From Endomychus coccineus (Eukaryota > Arthropoda > Insecta > Coleoptera > Endomychidae): a stretch of 64,000 nucleotides of DNA. The DNA is taken from NCBI GenBank assembly GCA_958510875.1, contig OY294067.1, positions 199,270,524 through 199,334,523 of the forward strand. The letters are read 5' to 3'. Shown here piece after piece: positions 11,686 through 21,312 of this stretch. The stretch's first letter is position 1. Every line of letters begins with the position of its first letter. A program made the translations under genes and the position numbers. The notes under the pieces were generated by a model. The model searched no databases, was not told the origin of the DNA, and saw nothing but the letters and a program-made list of their open reading frames with translations.

Positions 11686-12100
11686 TACCTATCGCGGGTG
11701 TTCCACAGAGATCTGTTCTGACACCAACATTGCTCCTGCTGAAATTGAAGATCTGTTGAGAGTGATCTCCTATCCCAGCGAGACAAGAAGAAGTTGACGC
11801 AATTAATGAGGATCTGGCAAACGATTATGGAATGAGACATGATAACTAGTAGAGTTTGATGAAACCAAACCTCAAGCTTGTTGTTTCCACAAGGTAGGGG
11901 ATCCCACAATCTATAATACGATGATGTCATGCACAACTGTTCCCATGGAGTCCTCCATATCTATGCTCGGTATCACTACCAACCGCACTCCTCCATGGGA
12001 CGATCATGAAATGTAAGCTTCAAGAAACCTTATCCATTCCATGCCAAGAGCTACATAACATCCCAACAGCTACTCATAATCTACGAAGTACATATTCAAC
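11686..12100 (+). pseudogene. LINE (jockey-like) reverse transcriptase fragment
   Basis: Reads GVPQRSVLTPTLLLL (family GVPQGSVLSPTLF), then after a frame change INEDLANDYGM and LMKPNLKLVVSTR (family INxDLxxIxxWS...LNPxKTxxMxFSxR). Spacing and order match the palm region of non-LTR RTs. Several stops and frameshifts; both ends missing. Confidence 0.7.
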
Positions 12101-12584
12101 CTGTCCTGGAATAGTTTTCCCATGTTTGGAGTTCAGTTGTTAGATGCTATTCAGTAGAGAGCTCAGCTGTTCATCTGATTGGTGATGTCACATTCACGAA
12201 TCTACATTCACCACTCTAGACCATCGTAGAAAGGTGGCCGATCTCTATCTTTTCGATAGATATAAAAGGAGTACGTACTTTCCATAGTTATCAATGAGTA
12301 CAATGTAGACATAAAGTATCCATCTCACAGGTCATTCTTATTGTAAACATCACTCAAGTATTGTACTGAACTAGGAAATATGGCTGGAAAGTGAAGGCGG
12401 AGTGAGTTTGAGACTTTGTTCGCTACGCCCACTCTGTCCAAACTTAATTAATGGAGATCAAATTGTTCATTCTACTGTTCGCTACGCTCACTCCGTCTCT
12501 CGCATAAGCCCGTCTTCATTAAATTACTGAAAAGCGCCCTCTTTCGATGAACGCGGTTTGTCCGTTTGCCGCACCAGCGAACAT
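12101..12584. other. Dispersed repeat with GTTCGCTACGC strings
   Basis: TTGTTCGCTACGCCCACTC (about 12417) and TGTTCGCTACGCTCACTC (about 12475) flank about 60 bp; a related string is at 10019. No coding signal. Confidence 0.45.
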
Positions 12585-12652
12585 TCTGAATTATGAAGAT
12601 AATTTAGATAATTTAACATAGGATTATAAATATGAATAAACGTAAAAGATTG

Positions 12653-12725
12653 AACCATAGGCGATATTTGAACCCACATTTCTGGATTCCTGGTCCAGGG
12701 TGTTTACCAATTACACCACTTCGGT
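12653..12725 (-). tRNA. tRNA-like copy, degenerate (anticodon AGG)
   Basis: Outermost copy of the array. The loop reads CCAGGAA instead of CTAGAAA, giving AGG, and the T arm has changes (TTCAAAT then ATCGC) that break its stem. Most likely a pseudogene. Confidence 0.5.
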
Positions 12726-13125
12726 CCTATTAGATTTTTATATTTTTGTAAATATAAACCTCTGAAAAGATAGTAGATCATTGATGATCACAATGCGATT
12801 CGATGCCCTACCATAGATCAACTATTCACGCACATTCATCTAAGGTTCAGTCGTTTTTTGAAGTAAGGATTGTAGGTTAGTACTGCTATGGTTGGCAGTT
12901 ACTGGACAGTTCTTATTCGAATGACAGCATCCTGGTTCTTATATATTTCAATAGTACTGACTGAGAATTGTTCTGGTTAATTATAAACAAGTTTAAAGTT
13001 TCTTTGCTTAATTGGCCACTATCGTGTATGTAACTTAAGAGATATAGAATTAAATTTTCTGAATTATGAAGATAACTTAGATAATTTAACATAGGATTAT
13101 AAAGATGAATAAACGTACAAGACTG

Positions 13126-13198
13126 AACCATAGGCGGGATTCAAACCCACATTTCTGGATTTCTAGTCCAGGGTGTTTACCAATTACACCACTTCGGT
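13126..13198 (-). tRNA. tRNA-like gene, Gln-type body, anticodon AGA
   Basis: Same cloverleaf as the plus copies: GTGT/ACAC D stem, CTGGA/TCCAG anticodon stem with loop CTAGAAA. The T loop is TTTGAAT here (GGTTTGAATCC B box). The acceptor has one A-A mismatch. Confidence 0.6.
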
Positions 13199-13598
13199 CC
13201 TATTAGATTTTTATATTTTAGTGAATATAAACCTCTGAAAGGATAGTAGATCATTGATGAACACAATGCGATTCGATGCCCTACCATAGAACAACTACTC
13301 ATGCACATTCATCTAAAGTTCAGTCGTTTTTTGGAGTAAGGATTGTAGGTTAGTACTGCTATGGTTGGCAGTTACTTCACAGTTCTTATTCAAATGACAG
13401 CATCCTGGTTCTTATATATTTCAATAGAACTGACTGAGAATTGTTCTGGTTAATTATGAACAAGTTTAAAGTTTCTTTGCCTAATTGGCCACTATCCTGT
13501 ATGTAACTTAAGAGATATAGAATCAAATTTTCTGAATTACGAAGATAACTTAGATAATTTAACATAGGATTATAAAGATGAATAAACGTAAAAGATTG

Positions 13599-13671
13599 AA
13601 CCATAGGCGGGATTCGAACCCACATTTCTGGATTTCTAGTCCAGGGTGTTTACCAATTACACCACTTCGGT
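13599..13671 (-). tRNA. tRNA-like gene, Gln-type body, anticodon AGA
   Basis: Cloverleaf with perfect B box GGTTCGAATCC and T stem GTGGG/CCCGC. The loop CTAGAAA puts AGA at 34-36. A TTTT stop lies about 10 nt downstream. The acceptor ACCGAAG/CTATGGT has one mismatch. Confidence 0.65.
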
Positions 13672-14085
13672 CCTAATACATTTTTATATTTTTGTGAATA
13701 TAAACCTCTGAAAGGATAGTAGATCATTGATGAACACAATGCGATTCGATGCCCTACCATAGATCAACTATTCACGCACATTCATCTAGAGTTCAGTCGT
13801 TTTTTGAAGTAAGGATTGTAGGTTAGTACTGCTATGGTTGGCAGTTACTTGACAGTTCTTATTCAAATGACAGCATCCTGGTTCTTATATATTTCAATAG
13901 AACTGACTGAGAATAGTTCTGGTTAATTATAAACAAGTTTGAAGTTTCTTTGCCTAATTGGCCACTATCGTGTATGTAACTTAAGAGATATAGAATTAAA
14001 TTTTCTGAATTATTAAGATAACTTAGATAATTTAACATAGGATTATAAAGATGAATAAACGTATAAAATATAAAAATCTAATAGG

Positions 14086-14158
14086 ACCAAAGTGGTGTAA
14101 TTGGTAAACACCCTGGACTAGAAATCCAGAAATGTGGGTTCGAATCCCGCCTTTGGTT
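14086..14158 (+). tRNA. tRNA-like gene with fully paired acceptor, anticodon AGA
   Basis: All four stems pair: acceptor ACCAAAG/CTTTGGT (7 of 7), D stem GTGT/ACAC, anticodon stem CTGGA/TCCAG, T stem GTGGG/CCCGC. It has a B box GGTTCGAATCC and TTTT downstream. Anticodon loop CTAGAAA gives AGA (Ser), but there is no long variable arm. The body (GGTGTAATTGGTAAACACCC, then TGGACT...AATCCAG) looks like eukaryotic tRNA-Gln. This is the copy at the head-to-head junction. Confidence 0.7.
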
Positions 14159-14558
14159 CAATCTTTTACGTTTATTCATCTTTATAATCCTATGTTAAAT
14201 TATCTAAGTTATCTTCATAATTCAGAAAATTTAATTCTATATCTCTCAAGTTACATACACGATAGTGGCCAATTAGGCAAAGGAACTTTAAACTTGTTTA
14301 TAATTAACCAGAACAATTCTCAGTCAGTTCTATTGAAATATATAAGAACCAGAATGCTGTCATTTGAATAAGAACTGTCAAGTAACTGCCAACCATAGCA
14401 GTTCTAACCTACAATCCTTACTTCAAAAAACGACTGAACTTTAGATGAATGTGCGTGAATAGTTGATCTATGGTAGGGCATCGAATCGCATTGTGTTCAT
14501 CAATGATCTACTATCTTTTCAGAGGTTTATATTTACAAAAATATAAAAATCTGATAGG

Positions 14559-14631
14559 ACCGAAGTGGTGTAATTGGTAAACACCCTGGACTAGAAATCC
14601 AGAAATGTGGGTTCGAATCCCGCCTATGGTT
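14559..14631 (+). tRNA. tRNA-like gene, Gln-type body, anticodon AGA
   Basis: As the 14086 copy but with acceptor ACCGAAG/CTATGGT: one G-U pair and one A-A mismatch. Other stems, B box and TTTT stop are intact. Confidence 0.65.
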
Positions 14632-15032
14632 CAATCTTTTACGTATATTCATCTTTATAATCCTATGTTAAATTATCTAAGTTATCTTCATAATTCAGAA
14701 AATTTAATTCTATATCTCTTAAGTTACATACACGATAGTGCCCAATCAGGCAAAGAAACTTTAAACTTGTTTATAATTAACCAAAACAATTCTCAGTCAG
14801 TTCTATTGAAATATATAAGAACCAGGATGCTGTCATTTGAATAAGAACTGTCAAGTATCTGCCAACCATAGCAGTACTAACCTACAATCCTTACTTCAAA
14901 AAAACGACTGAACTTTAGATGAATGTGCGTGAATAGTTGATATATGGTAGGGCATCGAATCGCATTGTGTTCATCAATGATCTACTATCCTTTCAGAGGT
15001 TTATATTTACAAAAATATGAAAATCTAATGAG

Positions 15033-15105
15033 ACCGAAGTGGTGTAATTGGTAAACACCCTGGACTAGAAATCCAGAAATGTGGGTTCGAATCCCGTCTA
15101 TGGTT
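15033..15105 (+). tRNA. tRNA-like gene, Gln-type body, anticodon AGA
   Basis: T stem 3' side reads CCCGT instead of CCCGC, changing its last pair. Anticodon arm and A and B boxes are kept. Confidence 0.6.
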
Positions 15106-15505
15106 CAATCTTTTACGTTTATTCATCTTTATAATCCTATGTTAAATTATCTAAGTTATCTACATAATTCAGAAAATTCAATTCTATATCTCTTACGTTA
15201 CATACACGATAGTGGCCAATTAGGCAAAGAAACTTTAAACTTGTTTATAATTAACCAGAACAATTCTCAGTCAGTTCTATTGAAATATATAAGAACCAGG
15301 ATGCTGTCATTTGAATAAGAACTGTCAAGTAACTGCCAACCATAGCAGTACTAACCTACAATCCTTACTTCAAAAAAACGACTGAACTTTAGATGAATGT
15401 GCTTGAATAGTTGATCTATGGTAGGGCATCGAAACGCATTGTGTTCATCAATGATCTACTATCCTTTCAGAGGTTTATATATACAAAATATAAAAATCTA
15501 ATGGG

Positions 15506-15578
15506 ACCGAAGTGATGTAATTGGTAAACACCCTGGACTAGAAATCCAGAAATGTGGGTTCGAATCCCGCCTATGGTT
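15506..15578 (+). tRNA. tRNA-like gene, Gln-type body, anticodon AGA
   Basis: D arm begins GATGT instead of GGTGT, weakening the A box. Anticodon loop CTAGAAA, T arm and downstream TTTT are kept. Confidence 0.6.
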
Positions 15579-15978
15579 CAATCTTTTACGTTTATTCATC
15601 TTTATAATCCTATGTTAAATTACCTAAGTTACCTTCATAATTCAGAAAATTTAATTCTATATCTCTTACGTTACATACACGATAGTGGCCAATTAGGCAA
15701 AGAAACTTTAAACTTGTTTATAATTAACCAGAACAATTCTCAGTCAGTTCTATTGAAATATATAAGAACCAGGATGCTGTCATTTGAATAAGAACTGTCA
15801 AGTAACTGCCAACCATAGCAGTACTAACCTACAATCCTTACTTCAAAAAACGACTGAACTTTAGATGAATGTGCGTGAATAGTTGATCTATGGTAGGGCA
15901 TCGAATCGCATTGTGTTCATCAATGATCTACTATCCTTTCAGAGATTTATATTTACAAAAATATAAAAATCTAATAGG

Positions 15979-16051
15979 GCCGAAGTGGTGTAATTGGTAA
16001 ACACCCTGGACTAGAAATCCAGAAATGTGGGTTCAAATCCCGCCTATGGTT
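15979..16051 (+). tRNA. tRNA-like gene, Gln-type body, anticodon AGA
   Basis: T loop TTCAAAT (B box GGTTCAAATCC, still within consensus). Acceptor, D and anticodon arms as in the consensus copy. Confidence 0.62.
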
Positions 16052-16210
16052 CAATCTTTTACGTTTATTCATCTTTATAATCCTATGTTAAATTATCTAA
16101 GTTATCTTCATAATTCAGAAAATTTGATTATATATCTCTTAAGTTATATATATATGTACATTTCAGAGAATCCCTACATCAGCAACATACGACACCAAGT
16201 GACAAGATAA

Positions 16211-16500
16211 TAATGCAGGCAACATAAAATATCCATGTTACTAATTCATCATAATGTAGTTGGATAATAATTAGACTTGAAAGTTTGAACATCATCTTGT
16301 AATAAAGCTCTAATAAAAATAATTAATTTTTTAAAAACTATTTTTCGGTAGTTCGAAAGTTAATCGGCTCAGTCGTTGTAGAATAGCCAAACGAAAATTA
16401 TTGAACATAATTTTCGAATCGTGTTAACGATTCAACGGCTATTTAGAAAATTCATAACCAGTTGGGTGGATTGAGTAGCACCACATAGAAAGGATACTCA
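16211..16500. other. AT-rich spacer, possible 5' part of the Gypsy element
   Basis: No open frame. The section next to the gag remnant (about 16330-16500, with GTTCGAAAGTTAATCGG) could be its leader, but no LTR could be defined. Confidence 0.35.
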
Positions 16501-16519
16501 CCATTATTTTACTGTAAGT

Positions 16520-17790
16520 ACTAATGTCAATTAGAGGCTCTTATTCAAAATATTCAATCAAGTCCGACAGTTCAAATTCTGATTCTAACTCAACCACACA
16601 AAAAGTCAAATATTTTCGATCTAGATCTCCAATAAGTAGGACTCCAACGAATATGATCGGCCCCACTCTTTTAAACAAGAATACTTAAACATGATTCCAG
16701 ATTTCCATAGGGAAACTGAATTGTCACCGAGATTCATAGAAATTAGTGAAAAATTGGTCAACAAATTTTATAATGCTCAAGATGTGAATGATTTTCGGAA
16801 TGAATATCTGATGTCGAGTATTTTAGCAAAAATTAAAGTAGATGTTGCTCTCAACATCTCGTCTTGTGTCATCACGAATTGGATACAGTTAAGAAATGCT
16901 TTAATCTCTACATATGCTGATGAAAGAGATTGTTACACTCTCAATATTGAAATGACAGAATTAAAACAAGGAAACGAAAGTCTTTCCGATTTTTACAATT
17001 GAGTGCAACATTTATTGAATCTGCAAACTTCTTATTCATCCACACATACCGCCGCAAATGAAGCAGCAGTAATAACAGCCTACTTCAGGAATTATGTATT
17101 AAGAATATTATTGCGTGGCTTAAAAGAACCTATTGGATCACACATTCGAACAAAAAATCCAACAGAGTTAAATCTTGCTTTAAACATCCTAACAAATGAT
17201 TTCCAATTGGAAATCACTCACTAAGAATTGATCAGTAGAAATTTAATTCGAAACCTAATACCCAACATTATCAAAATAAACATATCATAAGACACCAAAC
17301 TTTACCAATAACTGATTATGCTCATAATTCTCGATTTCTCCCAGAACCATGTACTAATACCAATAACCAGCAACAATTTAATCAGATCAATAATACACCC
17401 AATCAAAATAAAAATTCAATCACTAACAATTATAATCACAATTAAAATTCCCCAAACCAAACACCATTGAGTATGTCAACTGGGAATACTTCTAGACCTA
17501 ATCAATTACAAAATCAGAATCAATATAGAAATTTCGATGAAAATAGATTAAACTATGTGGTCAAAGAATTATATAATTTCGATGATGAACCCGCTGTAGA
17601 AATTCCTGGAGAACAAAAGGAAGTAGATGATTTTTTTTAGAGGAAAATGCCCTCAAACTTATGAATTTAACAAATAATCAAAGTGAACTACCATACATAA
17701 CATTTCCAGAGTATAATTTAAAATTCTAGCTGTATACCGGTAGCACAAAATCATTCGTTAATCCTGAAATCGCAAGAAAAATTCTTTCAT
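16520..17790 (+). pseudogene. Gypsy gag-protease pseudogene
   Basis: The frame from 16691 reads an insect Gypsy-type Gag: MIPDFHRETELSPRFIEISE, then NEYLMSSILAKIKVDVAL, NWIQLRNALISTY, MTELKQGNESLSDFYN. It is then cut by TGA (17000-17002) in the same frame and continues HLLNLQTSYSS, AYFRNYVLRILLRGLKEPIGSHI. After 17224 comes an Asn/Gln-rich tail with further stops, no zinc knuckle, and at about 17733 YTGSTKSFVNPEIARK. This resembles the DTGS active site of the retroviral-type aspartic protease with Asp changed to Tyr. The element is then cut off by satellite and Penelope sequence at about 17793. Confidence 0.8.
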
Positions 17791-17795
17791 CCTAT

Positions 17796-17855
17796 ATCTT
17801 TTAAGTTACATACACGATAGTGGCCAATTAGGCAAAGAAACTTTAAACTTGTTTA
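17796..17855 (+). repeat. Piece of the 473-bp satellite
   Basis: Contains AAGTTACATACACGATAGTG and GGCCAATTAGGCAAAGAAAC, identical or nearly so to the satellite spacer. It directly abuts the 5' truncation point of the Penelope element. Confidence 0.9.
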
Positions 17856-19291
17856 TGTATGTCTTTTCAAGATTCTTAGCCGAAAAGTTACAACCGCACG
17901 TTGAGACAGCATCATCGTATGTGAGGAACGCGGAACACTTTATCGAACTTCTAGATATGCAAACAGTAGGACCTGACGACGTATTAGTAAGCTTCGACGT
18001 AGCATCCTTGTTCACACAAGTACCCATAAACGAAGCCCTAGAAATCATCCAACATAAATACAAACCGGAATGATACATTATTGACTTGGGCAAACACTGT
18101 GTAGCCAATACTTACTTTATGGACGAGGGACAGCGATATAGGCAAATCGAAGGAGCACCGATGGGATCACCAATCTCAACAGTGATCGCAAATCTTTTCA
18201 TGGAGGATTTTGAGATTAAAGCTCTTAACACAGCGCAACTAAAACCTAAACTTTGGCTCAGGTATGTAGATGATATTTCCGTTATTTGGCCACATGGAGA
18301 AGGACAACTAAGAGGGTTTCTCGATCACCTGAATGGAATCCATGATCGGATAAACTTCACAATAGAAGCCGAAGAGAACAACCAATTACCATTTCTAGAT
18401 TTTTTGTTAACAAAGAAAACTGACGGCAGTTTGGGACATACAGTATTCAGAAAAAAGACCCACACGAACAGATATTTGAATAGTAACTCGCATCATCATC
18501 CATCCCAGCTACAATCAGTCGTAAATACCCTCATGACAAGGTCAAAACGTCTCGCTGATGATGGAGAAATGGAAACCATCCGAGCAGCCCTTAGGATGAA
18601 TGGCTATTCAAGAAAACAGATTCATAACTCTCAACGCAAAAATGAGAAGGATGTCAACAATGAAGATCAACCAGTGGGAAACGCTTTTCTACCTTACATA
18701 AAAGGCACAACTGACAAAATCTGCAAAATACTGAGCCGTCATGATATCAAAACAACCTTCACAACAGATAGGAAAATCAAAAATGTTCTTCGGAATCCAA
18801 AAGACAGAATTCCTCTAGAATGCCGAGGAGTGTACGAGGTGCCATGTGGTAATTGTGAAAAGACATACATCGGACAGACCAACAGACGCATTGATGTGCG
18901 AAAGACTGAACATGCAAACGCTGTGTCGAAAAACGAAACCACGTCTTCACTAGCTGAACATGTAAGAAGTACGGGCCATATGATCAACTTTAGCGGCACA
19001 AAGACTCTAGCCAACATTGAACACTTCTACACCAGAATAACCAGGGAGGCAATAGAGATCGAGAAACGTCCACATAGTCTTAACAAACGAGATGACGGAC
19101 TAAGATTACCAGCAATATGGAAACCCGCTTTAGAAAGTCGGAAGATACAACCAAAAACAAGAGAGAGCGTGGTATCCAGTGCACGTGCAACAGGTCACGG
19201 AAACTTTCCGGCTGATTCCAGCGTCGCAATGACGTCATCCAAACGTGTCACTCGGAGCCAAACACGTAGAAATGAACCAAGCGTGAAATAG
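17849..19291 (+). pseudogene. Penelope-like retroelement RT with GIY-YIG endonuclease, one nonsense codon
   Basis: A single frame of about 480 codons interrupted only by TGA at 18071-18073. RT motifs in order: DVLVSFDVASLFTQVP (motif A), IEGAPMGSPISTVIANLFM (motif B), LWLRYVDDISVIWP (YVDD), LPFLDFLLTK, VFRKKTHTNRYLN. The C-terminal GIY-YIG nuclease follows: GVYEVPCGNCEKTYIGQTNRR, the Arg helix, SLAEHV..TGH and EAIEIEKRPHSLNKRDDG. This RT plus GIY-YIG order is diagnostic of Penelope-like elements. The 5' part (RT fingers) is missing, the usual 5' truncation. Apart from the stop it is very well kept, so the insertion is young. Confidence 0.93.
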
Positions 19292-19436
19292 TTCGAAAGT
19301 CCAAAGGTCAAGCATAACGGGGGATATAAATACCTGTCCCTCCAAGTAAGCGTCAGTTCGCCTAGATTTTCCAGACTCTACGGTCGAATCACCTGAATAT
19401 GGCAAATGCGACTTTGCCGAAACGTCGTGAAATTGG
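19292..19436 (+). other. 3' tail of the Penelope element
   Basis: Ends with CCTGAATATGGCAAATGCGACTTTGCCGAAACGTCG. A sister copy at 55806-55890 has CTGAAGA in place of CTGAATA. The GGCAAA/TTTGCC stem before GAAAC resembles the hammerhead-ribozyme-like motif reported for Penelope terminal repeats, but the core is imperfect. Confidence 0.6.
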
Positions 19437-19517
19437 TTCTTTTACGTTTATTCATCTTTATAATCCTATGTTAAATTATCTAAGTTATCTTCATAATTCA
19501 GAAAATTTAATTCTATA
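19437..19517 (+). repeat. Piece of the 473-bp satellite
   Basis: Starts TTTTACGTTTATTCATCTTT, as directly after the satellite tRNA, and ends AATTCTATATA. The piece before the Penelope element (17796) is the next part of the unit, so the two flanks are in permuted order. Confidence 0.9.
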
Positions 19518-19899
19518 TACATATATATATATATATATATATTCTTTTGTTGATATTCTTGAACCATTTGTAATATTTGTATGTTTTCTTGGTATATTGG
19601 TTCGTATATATACTGATAATGAAATAAAAATTCTGTTTTGACGTTTCGACAACGTTTATTGCCTTTATCAAAATTGTTGATTGAAATTAGTGTTTCCATG
19701 TAATTTAATTGGATCTTAAAACACAAGTCGGCTGCAGACGCATTTCATTAATCGAAATCATCTATTCTTTTCTAAATTACATGGAAACACTAATTTCAAT
19801 CAACAATTTTGATAAAGGCAATAAACGTTGTCGAAACATCAAAACAGAATTTTTATTTCATTATCAGTATATATACGAACCAATATACCAAGAAAACAT

Positions 19900-19967
<68 letters not shown>

Positions 19968-20901
19968 TTTGTTGATATTCTTGAACCATTTGTAATATTT
20001 GTATGTTTTCTTGGTATATTGGTTCGTATATATACTGATAATGAAATAAAAATTCTGTTTTGACGTCGTTTCGACAATGTTTATTGCCTTTATCAAAATT
20101 GTTAATTGAATTAGTGTTTCCATGTAATTTAGAAAAGAATAGATGATTTCGATTAATGAAATGCGACTGCAGCCGACTTGTGTTTTAAGATCCAATTAAA
20201 ACTGCAGAAAACATTGGATCGGTTGTGTGTGAAAGAGTAATGTATGGCTAATTACAATTTGAAATAGATTGAATTTCATTAAATACAAAACATTTTAAGA
20301 TTGTACAATTATAAATGTCTATGAATTATTGTATGAATTAGTTATTCTATGATAAGCATTTCAGATCTATCATTATCAACTAGTCAAGTTTAAGATAATT
20401 TGAAGTGCCACTTTCCGTTTGTCTATTTAAAATTCAACCCAAAAAAGATGAAGTATTATTTGACTATGACACTATGGAGTAACAACTTTGAGGTTAAATT
20501 CCATAGAATTATCTTGAACTTGAATAGTTGATTATGATAGATCTGAAATGCTTATCATAGAATAACTAATTCATACAATAATTCATAGATATTTATAATT
20601 GTACAATCTTAAAATGTTTTGTATTTAATCAAATTCAATCTATTTCAAATTGTAATTAGCCATACATTACTCTTTCACACACAACCGATCCAATGTTTTC
20701 TGCAGTTTTAATTGGATCTTAAAACACAAGTCGGCTGCAGTCGCATTTCATTAATCGAAATCATCTATTCTTTTCTAAATTACATGGAAACACTTATTCA
20801 ATTAACAATTTTGATAAAGGCAATAAACATTGTCGAAACGTCAAAACAGAATTTTTATTTCATTATCAGTATATATACGAACCAATATACCAAGAAAACA
20901 T

Positions 20902-20977
<76 letters not shown>

Positions 20978-20985
20978 GCTGCTGC
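19518..20985. repeat. Head-to-head Penelope 3' ends around (TA)n arrays
   Basis: Two successive palindromes. In the first, 19575-19702 is the reverse complement of 19773-19901. In the second, 19997-20402 pairs with 20509-20907 around a 106-bp spacer. Each arm carries the same Penelope tail: TTTGATAAAGGCAATAAACG, TGTCGAAACGTCAAAACAG, TATACGAACCAATATACCAA, then (TA)n at about 19519-19543, 19903-19964 and 20905-20975. Frames rich in Tyr-Ile are just the TA runs. Confidence 0.88.
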
Positions 20986-21288
20986 GAGCTCCGACGACAT
21001 CGCAGCAGTCGCGCCAGAAAAAACCTAAAAGGCGGTTAACCGAAGCTACTCCTCCCCACCGGTCGGTAAGTAGCTTCAGGTTCCTAAATCGTGTGCCCTA
21101 AGTATTCTAATTGAACCCAGAATGACTGCCTTTTGCATCCGGTCTATCAAGATCTGCGCCGAGTTCCTACAGGCCGGAATGATCTTCAAGTTTGAACGCA
21201 GCGAAGACCGAATTCCGCCCAAAACACCGATGATCAGAACCTCTAATACGACCTTGTGGCCTGGGTATAGCGTGCGGAGCTCGAACGA
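20977..21288. repeat. Dispersed repeat, target region of the Polinton
   Basis: GTCGCGCCAGAAAAA..CCTAAAAGG and CTACTCCTCCCC..CCGGTCGGTAAG recur at 50229-50292. GACCGAATTCCGCCCAAAACACCGATGATCAGAACC has a relative at 56092-56130 (CGCATTCCTCCCAAAACCCC). CTGCTGCGA/TCGCAGCAG near 20980-21008 is a small hairpin. All copies lie next to (TA)n arrays. Family unknown. Confidence 0.6.
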
Positions 21289-21312
21289 TATATATATATA
21301 TATATATATATA
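21289..21312. repeat. (TA)n microsatellite holding the left TATATA target duplication
   Basis: Twelve TA units directly before the Polinton's left end. The (TA)n run resumes at 38643, so TATATA (21307-21312 and 38643-38648) fits the 6-bp duplication made by Polinton integrases. Confidence 0.8.

Larger units (their letters stand above)
12585..14066 (-). repeat. 473-bp tRNA-bearing satellite, three units, minus orientation
   Basis: Three tandem units of 473 bp. Each carries one tRNA-like gene on the minus strand followed by about 400 bp of AT-rich spacer. The spacer landmarks are CTATCCTTTCAGAGGTTTAT (minus sense), GGTAGGGCATCGAATCGCATT and CACGATAGTGGCCAATTAGG. The units meet the plus-oriented array head to head at about 14066, exactly at a tRNA. 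The open frames of about 79 codons (MWVRIPP...) start inside the tRNA and are by-products. Confidence 0.95.
14067..16152 (+). repeat. 473-bp tRNA-bearing satellite, plus orientation
   Basis: Five tRNAs at a regular 473-474-bp spacing (starts 14086, 14559, 15033, 15506, 15979), each with a conserved spacer. The last unit breaks off at about 16150 in a short TA run. Units differ by a few percent, so the array was homogenised fairly recently. Confidence 0.95.

Noticed and set aside
12585..16152. CRISPR-like array
   Set aside because: Repeat units are 473 bp with conserved spacers, in an animal genome; this is a satellite.
14132..16210. Repeated open frames of about 79 codons beginning MWVRIPP
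   Set aside because: They start inside the tRNA T arm and continue into satellite spacer; the repetition is that of the satellite, not of a protein family.
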